The notes beneath the pieces were generated by a model. That model ran no database searches and was not told the DNA's origin. It saw only the letters and a program-made list of their open reading frames with translations. Below, one piece after another: positions 7,670-15,567 of a stretch of 64,000 nucleotides of DNA. The number at the start of each line of letters is the position of its first letter. Position 1 is the stretch's first letter. The position numbers and the translations under genes were made by a program. The stretch is from Cellulomonas cellasea (GTDB lineage: Bacteria; Actinomycetota; Actinomycetes; Actinomycetales; Cellulomonadaceae), in contig NZ_BJLR01000030.1 of assembly GCF_006538745.1 (NCBI RefSeq), positions 1-64,000 on the forward strand. Reading direction: 5' to 3'.

Positions 7670-8886
7670 GAGTGCCCGCCGGCCACGAGCGGCTGGCCGA
7701 TGTCGGCGAGCAGCGCACCGAACCACTCCTGCGACACGTCGAACGCCTTGCCGCCCGCGATGCGGGGGAACGCGATGGCCTTGAGGCGGTCGCCGTCCTC
7801 CTCGTCGTGGCCGATGACGCCCGAGTCGCCCTTGAGCGCGGCCTCGACCGCGAAGTCCGTCATCGACTTGATGAGGCGCAGGTCCTCGGCGTTCGCCGCG
7901 GCGGCGCGCGAGTAGTAGCCCGACTTCTGGACCATGACCTTCTCGGCGCCGAGCTTCTCCGCGAACTGCTTCGCGAACCACTGGCCCGGGTTGATCGTGT
8001 CGAGCTTGACGTGGCCGAACGGGTCGCGCGGGACCTCGGCGCCCGACGCCTCGAGCTGCTCGACGATCTCGTGCATGCCCGCGCCCTCGGACAAGAAGAT
8101 GTTGACGTTGCCCTGCTCGTCCATGATCGTCTTGAGACGCGCGGCCTCGGCGTCGATGTCCAGCGCGAGCTCGGGCAGGAAGACCGCGTGGATGTCCCAG
8201 CGCTCGCGCGTCAGGCCGAGGCTCGGGACCCACTCCTGGGCGTCGAGCCACCTGCGGTACTCCGCCGCCGCCGCCGCCGTGAGCCAGCCGCAGTGCCGCC
8301 CCATGACCTCGTGCACGATGAGCATACGGGGGCCCGAGCGGTGCTCGCCGATCACGTTCGCCGCGAACCCGGCGGCCTCCTCGGCCGCGGTCCACGCGCC
8401 GAGCGACTGCTTGATCGGGACGACGTCGTTGTCGATCGTCTTCGGGAGGCCGACGACCGTGAGGTGGTAGCCGTTCTCCTCGAGGAACGCCGCGAGGTCC
8501 GCCGCAGTCGTGTTGGTGTCGTCCCCGCCGATGGTGTGCAGGACGTCGACGCCGTCGGCCTTGAGCTGCTCGGCCGCGACGTGCAGCGGGTTCTGGCCCT
8601 CCTGGACCAGCCCGCGCTTGACGCAGTCCGCCGCGTTCGTGAGCTTGACGCGCGAGTTGCCGATCGGGGAGCCGCCGAAGCGGTGCAGGAGGCCGGCCTT
8701 CGCGCGGGCCTCGGCGTCGACGACGATCTTGTCGCCCCGCAGGAGCCCGTGGTAGCCGTGCTGGTAGGCGATGATCTCGATCTCGGGCGCGATCTCGGTG
8801 TACCGCTCGATGAGCCCACCGACGGCCGAGGACAGGCACGGGGCGAAGCCGCCTGCGGTCAGGAGCGCGACGCGACGAACCGACAT
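7666..8886 (-). CDS. pfp: pyrophosphate-dependent 6-phosphofructokinase
   Basis: 406 residues from an ATG at 8886 with GAGAGG upstream; the longer frame upstream lacks such a site. It phosphorylates fructose 6-phosphate reversibly in glycolysis. The PPi-type signature is clear: TIGGDDTNTTA has Asp where ATP-dependent enzymes have Gly, and PKTIDND carries the lysine of PPi enzymes. MGRHCGWLT and the substrate block SEGAGMHEIV are also present. It precedes and overlaps the DAHP synthase gene by four bases, putting a hexose-phosphate enzyme and the PEP/E4P-consuming first shikimate enzyme under one transcript. Confidence 0.93.
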   Translation of the reverse strand: MSVRRVALLTAGGFAPCLSSAVGGLIERYTEIAPEIEIIAYQHGYHGLLRGDKIVVDAEARAKAGLLHRFGGSPIGNSRVKLTNAADCVKRGLVQEGQNPLHVAAEQLKADGVDVLHTIGGDDTNTTAADLAAFLEENGYHLTVVGLPKTIDNDVVPIKQSLGAWTAAEEAAGFAANVIGEHRSGPRMLIVHEVMGRHCGWLTAAAAAEYRRWLDAQEWVPSLGLTRERWDIHAVFLPELALDIDAEAARLKTIMDEQGNVNIFLSEGAGMHEIVEQLEASGAEVPRDPFGHVKLDTINPGQWFAKQFAEKLGAEKVMVQKSGYYSRAAAANAEDLRLIKSMTDFAVEAALKGDSGVIGHDEEDGDRLKAIAFPRIAGGKAFDVSQEWFGALLADIGQPLVAGGHS

Positions 8887-9031
8887 GAGACACACCTCTC
8901 GTTGTTTCTGCACAGCTGGCGCCCACAGGGTGGGGCGTCCCGGTGGCCCGTCGTCGGGCCCAAGGTCCGGGTTCGTGACAACAGGTCTGGTGGAGCGGCG
9001 CCGTCGTCGGGAGACCCGGACGGCGACCGGC

Positions 9032-9829
9032 TCATCCTACTGACGGACCCGCGTCGCCCTCGGGCGGTCCCGGCACCTGGACGTCAGGTGCGGGGCGGCC
9101 ACCCGGAGCCGTCGGGCCCGCGTCCGCGACGGGCGCCGCCGCGGGGTGACCGGTCGCGATGCGGGCCTTCTGCGTCGCCGCGTAGACGTCGACGTACTCC
9201 TGGCCGGACAGGCTCATGAGCGCGTACATGATCTCGTCGGTGACCGAGCGCAGGATGAACCGGTCGTTCTCCATGCCGCGGTACCGGCTGAAGTCGAGGG
9301 GCTCACCGATCACGACGCCGAGGCGCACCGGCTTGGGGATCACGCGCCCGAGCGGCTGCGCGACGTCGGTGCCCACCATGACGACGGGGACGACCGGAGC
9401 CCCGGACTCGAGCGCGAGGCGCGCGACGCCCGTCTTGCCGCGGTAGAGCCGGCCGTCGGGGCTGCGGGTGCCCTCGGGGTAGATGCCGAACAGCCCGCCG
9501 TCGCGCAGCCGGTTCAGCCCGGTCCGCAGCGCGGCCTCGCTCGCCTTGCCGCCCGAGCGGTCGACGGGGATGGTGCCGACGCCCCGGAAGAAGCCGGCCT
9601 TGAGGCGACCCTTGACGCCCGTCCCGGTGAAGTACTCGGACTTCCCGATGAACACGATCTCGCGGTCGAGCACGAGCGGCAGCACGAACGAGTCGATCAC
9701 CGCGAGGTGGTTGCTCGCGAGGATCGCGGCGCCCTCGCTCGGCACGTTCTCCGCACCGCGGACCCAGGGACGGAACACGAGGTGCAGGAGCGGACCCACC
9801 ATGACCCGCTTCATCAACCAGTAGAACAA
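9032..9829 (-). CDS. PlsC-like 1-acyl-glycerol-3-phosphate acyltransferase
   Basis: 265 residues from a TTG at 9829 preceded by AGAGGTGG; relatives typically begin at this point (LFYWLMKRVMVGPL). A GTG at 9853 would add eight residues. The acyltransferase motifs are NHLAVIDS (HX4D: His and Asp), FFRGVGTIPVDRSGG and YPEGTRSPDG. The N-terminus is hydrophobic and probably membrane-associated; the C-terminal 40 residues are Pro/Ala/Gly-rich and not conserved. It transfers acyl groups to lysophosphatidic acid or a related lipid. It follows the position of Rv2182c in mycobacteria. Substrate specificity is inferred from family only. Confidence 0.9.
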   Translation of the reverse strand: MFYWLMKRVMVGPLLHLVFRPWVRGAENVPSEGAAILASNHLAVIDSFVLPLVLDREIVFIGKSEYFTGTGVKGRLKAGFFRGVGTIPVDRSGGKASEAALRTGLNRLRDGGLFGIYPEGTRSPDGRLYRGKTGVARLALESGAPVVPVVMVGTDVAQPLGRVIPKPVRLGVVIGEPLDFSRYRGMENDRFILRSVTDEIMYALMSLSGQEYVDVYAATQKARIATGHPAAAPVADAGPTAPGGRPAPDVQVPGPPEGDAGPSVG

Positions 9830-9893
9830 GCTGCCACCTCTCGACCACGCCACCCGGGGATGTCCCGCGCGGCCCGCACCGCATGTCCGACTC

Positions 9894-9899
9894 TAGAGT
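9894..9899 (+). promoter_or_regulatory. TAGAGT -10 box of a leaderless gene
   Basis: TAGAGT stands six bases before the ATG at 9906 of the membrane protein gene. Confidence 0.6.
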
Positions 9900-9905
9900 G
9901 CTCTC

Positions 9906-10538
9906 ATGGCCGCACGCCCGGACGACCCCGACGACGCCGTCCCCGAGCCCGGGACCGTTCCCGGCACCGCGGAGGGCACCGGTCCCGCCGCACCGGAGCC
10001 CGTCCCGGACGAGCCCCGCGAACCCACCGACGACGAGCGCTGGGCGGCGATCGTCGCCGACCTGACCGGCGGGAACGACCCGGTGGGCGGCACGTCCGGT
10101 CCCACGAGCACGACCGGGGCGACCACGGGTCCCGCCGTAACCTACCCCGTCGCCCCGGGGGTCCCGGACCCCCGCGTCATCCGTCCGGCGGCCGACGACG
10201 CGGAGCGCGAGCGGCCGGCACCGCCCGAGCTCACCGGACGGTCGTGGGACGGCACCACCCAGATGGACGCGGCCGACGCGGCGGACGAGGCCGAGGAGCA
10301 CTTCGTCGCGCCCGACCCCGGCCCGGTGCTGGGCGGCGACCCGCTGCTGACGATGGCGTGGTTCGCGGCGGGCGGGATGCCGGTGCTGCTGCTCGTCGTC
10401 GTCGTCGCGTGGCCTTCGGCGCCCGCGGCGCTCATCCAGGCGGCCGCGGTCGTGTTCGTGCTCGGCGTCGCGGCGCTGCTCTGGCGGATGCCGCACCGGC
10501 GCGACGACGCGGACGACGACACGGGCGCCGTCGTCTGA
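9906..10538 (+). CDS. membrane protein of unknown function
   Basis: 210 residues. The first 150 are acidic and rich in Pro, Ala, Gly, Thr and Asp with no recognisable fold except a short helix-like DDERWAAIVADLTGG. The C-terminal part holds two transmembrane helices (about residues 155-172, MPVLLLVVVVAWP, and 178-196, LIQAAAVVFVLGVAALL), ending in a charged tail. A disordered cytoplasmic N-terminus with a C-terminal hairpin anchor is the likely topology. I do not recognise a named family. Divergent from the acyltransferase; convergent with the glucokinase across a hairpin. Confidence 0.75.
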   Translation: MAARPDDPDDAVPEPGTVPGTAEGTGPAAPEPVPDEPREPTDDERWAAIVADLTGGNDPVGGTSGPTSTTGATTGPAVTYPVAPGVPDPRVIRPAADDAERERPAPPELTGRSWDGTTQMDAADAADEAEEHFVAPDPGPVLGGDPLLTMAWFAAGGMPVLLLVVVVAWPSAPAALIQAAAVVFVLGVAALLWRMPHRRDDADDDTGAVV

Positions 10539-10552
10539 CCGACGCGGCCCGT

Positions 10553-10588
10553 CCGGCGCGCAGGGGCCTCGCGACCCCCGCGCGCCGG
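10553..10588. terminator. hairpin between convergent genes
   Basis: CCGGCGCGC and GCGCGCCGG pair around an inner GGGG/CCCC, giving a long GC hairpin between the membrane protein gene and the glucokinase gene. Confidence 0.65.
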
Positions 10589-10607
10589 TGTCAGGAGCGG
10601 GGCGGTG

Positions 10608-11552
10608 TCAGAAGCGGGCGAGGTCCGCGGCGCCGACGATCCCGGCGTCGTTGCCCATCGCCGCGAGCTCGATGCGCGCCTCGGGGCGGTAGCCGCGCGC
10701 GGACAGCTGCTCGCCGAACGCCTGGCGTGCGGGCGCGAGGAGCAGGTCGCCCGCCGCGCCGACGCCACCGCCGACCACGATGAGCTCGGGGTCGAGCAGG
10801 GCGGCGACCGACGCCGAGCCCTCCCCGATCCACCGGCCGAGCTCGGTGAACAGCTCGACGGCGAGCGGGTCGCCCTCCTGGGCGGCGTCGGTCACGTGCG
10901 GGCCGATGAGCTTCTCGGCGTCGCCGCCCGCGAGCTCGAGCAGGCGCACGGCGCGCTCGGGCTGGGTGATGACGGCGGCCTGCGCGTCGCGCACGAGCGC
11001 GCTGCCGGACGCGTACTGCTCCCAGCACCCCTCGTGGCCGCAGCCGCAGTAGTGCCCGCCCGGGACGACGCGCATGTGCCCGACCTCGGCAGCCACGCCC
11101 CACGCGCCGCGGACGAGCTGCCCGCCGATCATGATGGCCCCGCCGAGGCCCGTGCCGACCGTGAGCATGAGCATGTCGTCGACGTCGCGGCCGACCCCGA
11201 ACCGGAACTCGGCCCAGCCGGCAGCGTTCGCGTCGTTCTCGACGACGATGCGCACGTCGGGCCCGACGAGCTCCGCCACGCGGTCGCGCAGCGGGTAGTT
11301 GCGCCACGCGAGGTTCGGCGCGAACAGCACCCCGGACCGGTCGGAGGCGACGAAGCCGGCGGCCGCGAGGCCGATGGCGCCCACCTCGTAGGACTCGGAC
11401 AGCTCGGCGTAGATCTCGGCGATCGCGCGGTCGATGCTCCCGGCGTCGTCGGGCTGCGTGGCCCGGCGGGTCTGGGCCAGGATCGTGCCGTCCTCGTCGA
11501 CCACGCCGGCCGCGATCTTGGTCCCGCCGATGTCCACACCGATCGCGTGCAT
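10608..11552 (-). CDS. glk: ROK-family glucokinase
   Basis: 314 residues from an ATG at 11552 preceded by AAGGACGG. The N-terminal DIGGTK phosphate-binding motif (residues 7-12), VENDANAAGWAEF with the catalytic Asp, the second phosphate loop TVGTGLGGAI, and the ROK signature EVGHMRVVPGG followed by the zinc site CGCGHEGCWE are all present. It phosphorylates glucose with ATP in the cytoplasm, feeding glycolysis. Absence of a DNA-binding domain separates it from ROK repressors. A polyphosphate-glucokinase function is unlikely, as that family has different motifs, but phosphoryl-donor choice is not proven by sequence. Confidence 0.92.
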   Translation of the reverse strand: MHAIGVDIGGTKIAAGVVDEDGTILAQTRRATQPDDAGSIDRAIAEIYAELSESYEVGAIGLAAAGFVASDRSGVLFAPNLAWRNYPLRDRVAELVGPDVRIVVENDANAAGWAEFRFGVGRDVDDMLMLTVGTGLGGAIMIGGQLVRGAWGVAAEVGHMRVVPGGHYCGCGHEGCWEQYASGSALVRDAQAAVITQPERAVRLLELAGGDAEKLIGPHVTDAAQEGDPLAVELFTELGRWIGEGSASVAALLDPELIVVGGGVGAAGDLLLAPARQAFGEQLSARGYRPEARIELAAMGNDAGIVGAADLARF

Positions 11553-11876
11553 GTCCGTCCTTGCTCCTGGGATCGTCGTCCGCCGAACTGTGCGCCGGCC
11601 TGCGCGGGGCGCCCGACGGACGCCTGCGGCAGCGCGCCGGCTGCTGCGCGACAACCGTGCCGTACCGGGCGCACGGGTGCGAGCCCACGCTAGCGCGCCC
11701 GGCACGGGTGACCCGCACCCGTCCCGCCGTCGGCGCCCCGTCCGGGTGAGGTCCGAGGACCCGTGCGGCGCGGCGCACACGGGCACGACCCTAGCCAGCG
11801 CGAATGTGACCGGTCAGTACCAAAGTCCCGGTATCGTGCGACGAACCCCCGTCGCCCTACTGTCACTGGAGCCAGC
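11553..11876. other. 324-base divergent intergenic region
   Basis: No credible gene lies between the glucokinase and acyl-CoA ligase starts. The left part is GC-rich without clear structure. The right part holds a perfect 10-base palindrome at 11807-11816, a possible -10 TATCGT at 11832-11837 (19 bases after GTGACC, a long spacer), and a Shine-Dalgarno GGAG before the ligase start. Confidence 0.6.
11807..11816. promoter_or_regulatory. TGACCGGTCA palindrome, candidate operator
   Basis: A perfect 10-base palindrome 61 bases upstream of the acyl-CoA ligase start and overlapping its possible -35 region. The form suits a TetR-type repressor of fatty-acid genes, but no such regulator is encoded nearby, so the assignment is speculative. 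Confidence 0.4.
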
Positions 11877-13688
11877 ATGGACGAGATCCACACTCCCGCG
11901 CTCGTCGAGGCCAGGCCCGACGAGAACCTCAACGACCTGCTCGCGGCGCGGGTCGCGGCGACGCCCGACCGCCCGCTGATCGAGATCAAGTCCCCCGGCG
12001 ACGGCCCGTGGATCCCGCTGACGGCACGCGCGTTCGACGCCGAGGTCGTCGCGCTCGCCAAGGGTCTCGTCGCGCGCGGCGTCCAGCCCGGCGACCGCGT
12101 CGGCATCATGTCGCGGACGCGGTACGAGTGGACGCTGCTCGACTGGGCGACGTGGGCCGCGGGTGCGGTGCCCGTGCCCGTCTACGAGACGTCGTCCGCC
12201 GAGCAGGTCCTGTGGATCCTCACCGACGCGGACGTCTCGCTGCTCGTCGTCGAGTCGGCCGACCACGCCGCGACCGTCGCCGAGGTCCGCGCGGACGCGC
12301 CGAACCTGCGCGAGGTGCTCGTCCTCGACGACGGTGCCGTCGAGACGCTCGTCGCGGGCGGGACGGGCACCGACGACGCCGAGATCGTCCGCCGCCGCGC
12401 GCTCGCCGACCTCGACGACGTCGCGACGATCATCTACACGTCCGGGACGACCGGCCGCCCCAAGGGTGCGCGGCTGACGCACGGGAACTTCAGCGTGCTG
12501 ACGCGCAACGCGGTCGAGGGGCTCGACGAGGTCGTCTCGACGCCCGGCGCCCGCACGCTGCTGTTCATGCCGCTCGCGCACGTCTTCGCGCGGTTCGTCG
12601 AGGTGCTGTGCATCCCCGCGGGCGCGGTGCTCGGCCACACGCCGGACACGAAGAACCTGCTCGCGGACCTCGCGTCGTTCCAGCCGACCTTCATCCTCTC
12701 GGTCCCCCGCGTCTTCGAGAAGGTCTACAACTCCTCGGAGCAGAAGGCGGCTGCGGGCGGCAAGCTCAAGGTGTTCCGCTGGGCCGCGGCCACGTCGATC
12801 GCGTACTCCCGTGCGACCGAGACGGCCGGCGGCCCCGGGCTGGGCCTCACGCTCCAGCACAAGGTCGCGGACGTGCTCGTCTACAAGAAGCTCCGGCACG
12901 CGCTCGGCGGGCGGTGCGAGTGGGCGATCTCGGGCGGCGCGCCGCTCGGTGAGCGCCTCGGGCACTTCTACCGGGGCATCGGGTTCCGCGTGCTCGAGGG
13001 CTACGGCCTGACCGAGACGACCGCCCCGGCGACCGTCAACATGCCGGGCCGGACCAAGATCGGCACGGTCGGTCCCCCGCTGCCGGGCTGCGGCATCCGG
13101 ATCCAGGAGGACGGCGAGATCGAGGTGAAGGGCCCGCACGTCTTCGCCGGGTACCACAACAACGACGCCGCGACGGCCGAGGCGTTCCACGACGGCTGGT
13201 TCCGGACCGGTGACCTCGGGTCGCTCGACGACGACGGCTTCCTGCGGATCACGGGCCGGAAGAAGGAGATCATCGTGACGGCGGGCGGCAAGAACGTCGC
13301 CCCCGCGGTGCTCGAGGACCGGCTCCGCAGCCACGCCCTCGTGAGCCAGGTCGTCGTCGTGGGCGACGCGCGCCCGTTCATCGGCGCCCTCGTGACGCTC
13401 GACGCCGAGGCGCTCCCGGGCTGGCTCAGCGCGCACGGGCACAAGGAGATGACCGTCGCCGAGGCCGCGCAGGACCCGGACGTGCTGGCCTCGATCGAGA
13501 AGGCCGTCGAGCGCGCCAACCGGGCCGTCTCGCGCGCCGAGTCCATCCGCAAGTACCGCATCCTCGACACCGACCTGACGATCGCCAACGGGTACCTCAC
13601 GCCCAAGCTCAGCGTGCGCCGGGCCCAGGTCATCAAGGACTTCGCCGCGGAGATCGACGCGCTGTACGACTCGGCCCCCGCGGAGTGA
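11877..13688 (+). CDS. fadD15: long-chain fatty-acid--CoA ligase (FadD15-like)
   Basis: 603 residues from an ATG at 11877 with GGAG eight bases upstream. It activates long-chain fatty acids to acyl-CoA via acyl-AMP. The adenylate-forming motifs are IIYTSGTTGRPKGARLTH (P-loop), EGYGLTETTAP and GWFRTGDLGSLDDDG, followed by the C-terminal lysine-containing ITGRKKEIIVTAGGKN hinge. Length and the late LKYF-like insert fit the long-chain ACSL/AMP-FAR type. Position between the acyltransferase and the nuclease fusion matches M. tuberculosis fadD15 (Rv2187). A strong hairpin follows the stop. Confidence 0.93.
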   Translation: MDEIHTPALVEARPDENLNDLLAARVAATPDRPLIEIKSPGDGPWIPLTARAFDAEVVALAKGLVARGVQPGDRVGIMSRTRYEWTLLDWATWAAGAVPVPVYETSSAEQVLWILTDADVSLLVVESADHAATVAEVRADAPNLREVLVLDDGAVETLVAGGTGTDDAEIVRRRALADLDDVATIIYTSGTTGRPKGARLTHGNFSVLTRNAVEGLDEVVSTPGARTLLFMPLAHVFARFVEVLCIPAGAVLGHTPDTKNLLADLASFQPTFILSVPRVFEKVYNSSEQKAAAGGKLKVFRWAAATSIAYSRATETAGGPGLGLTLQHKVADVLVYKKLRHALGGRCEWAISGGAPLGERLGHFYRGIGFRVLEGYGLTETTAPATVNMPGRTKIGTVGPPLPGCGIRIQEDGEIEVKGPHVFAGYHNNDAATAEAFHDGWFRTGDLGSLDDDGFLRITGRKKEIIVTAGGKNVAPAVLEDRLRSHALVSQVVVVGDARPFIGALVTLDAEALPGWLSAHGHKEMTVAEAAQDPDVLASIEKAVERANRAVSRAESIRKYRILDTDLTIANGYLTPKLSVRRAQVIKDFAAEIDALYDSAPAE

Positions 13689-13693
13689 GACGT

Positions 13694-13727
13694 CGCGCGC
13701 ACGCCGGGTCCGCCCGGCGTGCGCGCG
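13694..13727. terminator. 15-bp hairpin terminator
   Basis: CGCGCGCACGCCGGG, loop TCCG, CCCGGCGTGCGCGCG: a perfect 15-bp stem starting six bases after the ligase stop, between convergent genes. Confidence 0.8.
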
Positions 13728-13770
13728 AGGTCCGCCGGCGGGCGGCTCTCGCCGGTCCGGCCACCCCGGC

Positions 13771-13947
13771 CTACCCGGCGTGGCGCAGGCGCAGCGGCGG
13801 CACGAGGCCGGACGCCGCGAGGACGTCGAGCGCGGTGCGCTCCTCCTCGACGAGGTCCACGGTGCGCACCGGGACCGTCAGGAACGTCACCACGCAGTCG
13901 GAGCACGCCGCCGGGCGCACCGTGCAGGCCTCGCAGTCGATCAGCAT
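13771..13947 (-). CDS. small Cys-containing conserved protein
   Basis: 58 residues starting at ATG 13947. The sequence opens MLIDCEACTVRPAACSDCVV with cysteines at residues 5, 8, 15 and 18 in a CxxC...CxxC pattern that could bind zinc or an iron-sulfur cluster, followed by a short hydrophobic and acidic tail. Short proteins with this opening are, to my knowledge, widely present in actinobacteria near fadD15 and cell-wall or nuclease genes, with no assigned role. The longer open frame to 14073 has a poor N-terminus and was not used. It follows the NYN gene in the same direction, 133 bases downstream. Confidence 0.65.
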   Translation of the reverse strand: MLIDCEACTVRPAACSDCVVTFLTVPVRTVDLVEEERTALDVLAASGLVPPLRLRHAG

Positions 13948-14080
13948 GCGGCGGACGCTAGCCGCGCACGCCGACACGGCGTCCGCCACCGTCCACAGCG
14001 GGTCGCCGCCGACCGCACCGGTGCAGCCCCAGCCGGCCGGTCCCCGTCGCGCGGTGTCACCTCGCGGTGTCACCGCCAGC

Positions 14081-15490
14081 TCAGAGCCGGGCCACCCGAG
14101 CGACGAGCGTCGCGGACGGCACGACGCGCGCCCCCGCCGCCTCGACGTCGTCGGCCACCTGCCGGTCGCTCGTCACCACGACGACGACCCGGCCGCGCGG
14201 CTCCGCGCCGACGAGCCGGCGGATCAGGTCGTCGGCGATCTCCCCGACCGAGAACAGCACGCGCACGCCGCGCGCCCCGCCGCCCGAGGGCCGCGGTCCC
14301 TCCTGCCCGTCGAAGCAGCACGTGATCTCGGCGCCGGTCCGGCCCGCGACGTTCGCGAGCGCGTCGACGAGCCGACGTCGCTGCTCGGCCAGGCTCAGGC
14401 TCGGCCACGCCGCCTTCGACACGTTGTAGCCGTCGACCACGAGGTGCGCGTGCGGCAGCGCCAGCAGGTCGTCGAGCAGCGCGGGGTCGCTCGCCGCGCG
14501 CCCCCGGGACGTCGCACGCTCGGCGGGCACGGGAGCGGGCGTGCCGACGAGGTCGGCGGGACGGTCGCCGACGGGCGGCAGCGCGAGCTCGGCGCGCAGG
14601 CCCTGGCCGGCGTCGACCAGCGTGTCGAGCAGGAGCCGCACGCGGACCCCGGCGAGGTCGCGCGCGACGCGGGCCTCCTGACGCACCTGGGCCCGCTCGG
14701 CCCCTGCGGCCCGCCGCAGCGCGTGCGCGGTCTCGAGCGCCTCGTCCGCCGCGGCACGGGCGGCCGTCGCCTGCGCCAGGACGTCCGCCGCCTCCGCGGC
14801 CACACGCCGGGCCTCACTGCGGGCACGGTCGGCGTCCGAGCGGAGCCTGCGCTGCTCCCTCCGGAGCGTGGCGGCGTCCTCCTCGGCCCGCTCGGCACGC
14901 GCCCGCGCCTCCCCGAGCTGCGCGGTCAGCACGGTCGCGCGGTCCTCCGCCTGCCGCAGCGCATCGAGGGCACCGGCGAGCGCGCCCCCGGGGTCGTCGC
15001 CTTCCGGCTCGGCGGCCAGCTCCTCCGCGGCCTCGGCGACCACGTCGGCCCAGCCGGCCGGCCGCAGCAGCCAGGCCCCCACCGCCACGTCGAGGGGCAC
15101 GGCGGCCACGTGCGCCCCGGTCGCGTCGCCGGTAGGCGCCGGCGGCTCCGCGCCGGGCGAGGACGCGGCGAAGCCCGCCTCCGCCGGCACGCCGTCGTCG
15201 CCCTGCTCCGCCGAGGAGCCCCGGCCGAGCCGGGCCGCGACGTCCGGCCGAGCACCCGCCCACACGCGGGCGACCCGCGCCCGGAACGCCGCGTCGCCCT
15301 CGAGCGCGGACCACAGCGGGAGGGCGCCCGCCGACGCCCGCCGGCGCGGCGCGAACCGCTGGACCTGGCGCAGCGTCGCCGGGACGTCCGCGGGCTCGAC
15401 GGTCGAGAGCACCTCGGCGGCGAGCCGCACGAGCACGGCGCGCACGGCGTCGGGAACCGTAGGACCCAGCTGTCCCGGTGCGTCGGCCAT
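14081..15490 (-). CDS. NYN-domain (PIN-like ribonuclease) protein with coiled coil
   Basis: 469 residues. The C-terminal 170 residues form a NYN/YacP-like PIN domain: HLVVDGYNVSKAAWP with the first acidic residue, ITCCFDGQEG with the second, and VVVTSDRQVADDVEAAGA with the third, so the metal-binding aspartates of an RNase are kept. The middle (about residues 180-290) is a long Ala/Arg/Glu helix, probably a coiled coil for oligomerisation or ribosome/RNA contact. The N-terminus (PDAVRAVLVRLAAEVLSTVE) is helical. A TAGGGT box six bases before the ATG suggests a leaderless mRNA, and the gene is divergent from the nuclease fusion. Probably an RNA-processing endonuclease; substrate unknown. Confidence 0.82.
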   Translation of the reverse strand: MADAPGQLGPTVPDAVRAVLVRLAAEVLSTVEPADVPATLRQVQRFAPRRRASAGALPLWSALEGDAAFRARVARVWAGARPDVAARLGRGSSAEQGDDGVPAEAGFAASSPGAEPPAPTGDATGAHVAAVPLDVAVGAWLLRPAGWADVVAEAAEELAAEPEGDDPGGALAGALDALRQAEDRATVLTAQLGEARARAERAEEDAATLRREQRRLRSDADRARSEARRVAAEAADVLAQATAARAAADEALETAHALRRAAGAERAQVRQEARVARDLAGVRVRLLLDTLVDAGQGLRAELALPPVGDRPADLVGTPAPVPAERATSRGRAASDPALLDDLLALPHAHLVVDGYNVSKAAWPSLSLAEQRRRLVDALANVAGRTGAEITCCFDGQEGPRPSGGGARGVRVLFSVGEIADDLIRRLVGAEPRGRVVVVVTSDRQVADDVEAAGARVVPSATLVARVARL

Positions 15491-15496
15491 GCGCCC

Positions 15497-15502
15497 ACCC
15501 TA
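15497..15502 (-). promoter_or_regulatory. TAGGGT -10 box of a leaderless gene
   Basis: Minus-strand TAGGGT is followed by GGGCGC and the ATG at 15490 of the NYN gene. Confidence 0.6.
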
Positions 15503-15554
15503 GGCACCGGCGCGCCTGCGGCCGGTCGGGCCCGGTCGTGTCGGTCCCGGCGGT

Positions 15555-15560
15555 TAGCGT
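15555..15560 (+). promoter_or_regulatory. TAGCGT -10 box of a leaderless gene
   Basis: TAGCGT ends seven bases before the ATG at 15568 of the exonuclease/GIY-YIG gene, back to back with the NYN promoter. Confidence 0.55.
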
Positions 15561-15567
15561 CCACGCC

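Noticed and set aside
9853-9853. GTG at 9853 as the start of the PlsC-like gene
   Set aside because: The TTG at 9829 follows a better ribosome binding site and matches where related proteins begin.
14050-14075. Tandem 12-base repeat CGCGGTGTCACC beside the NYN stop
   Set aside because: Two copies only and no link to a known element; probably slippage.
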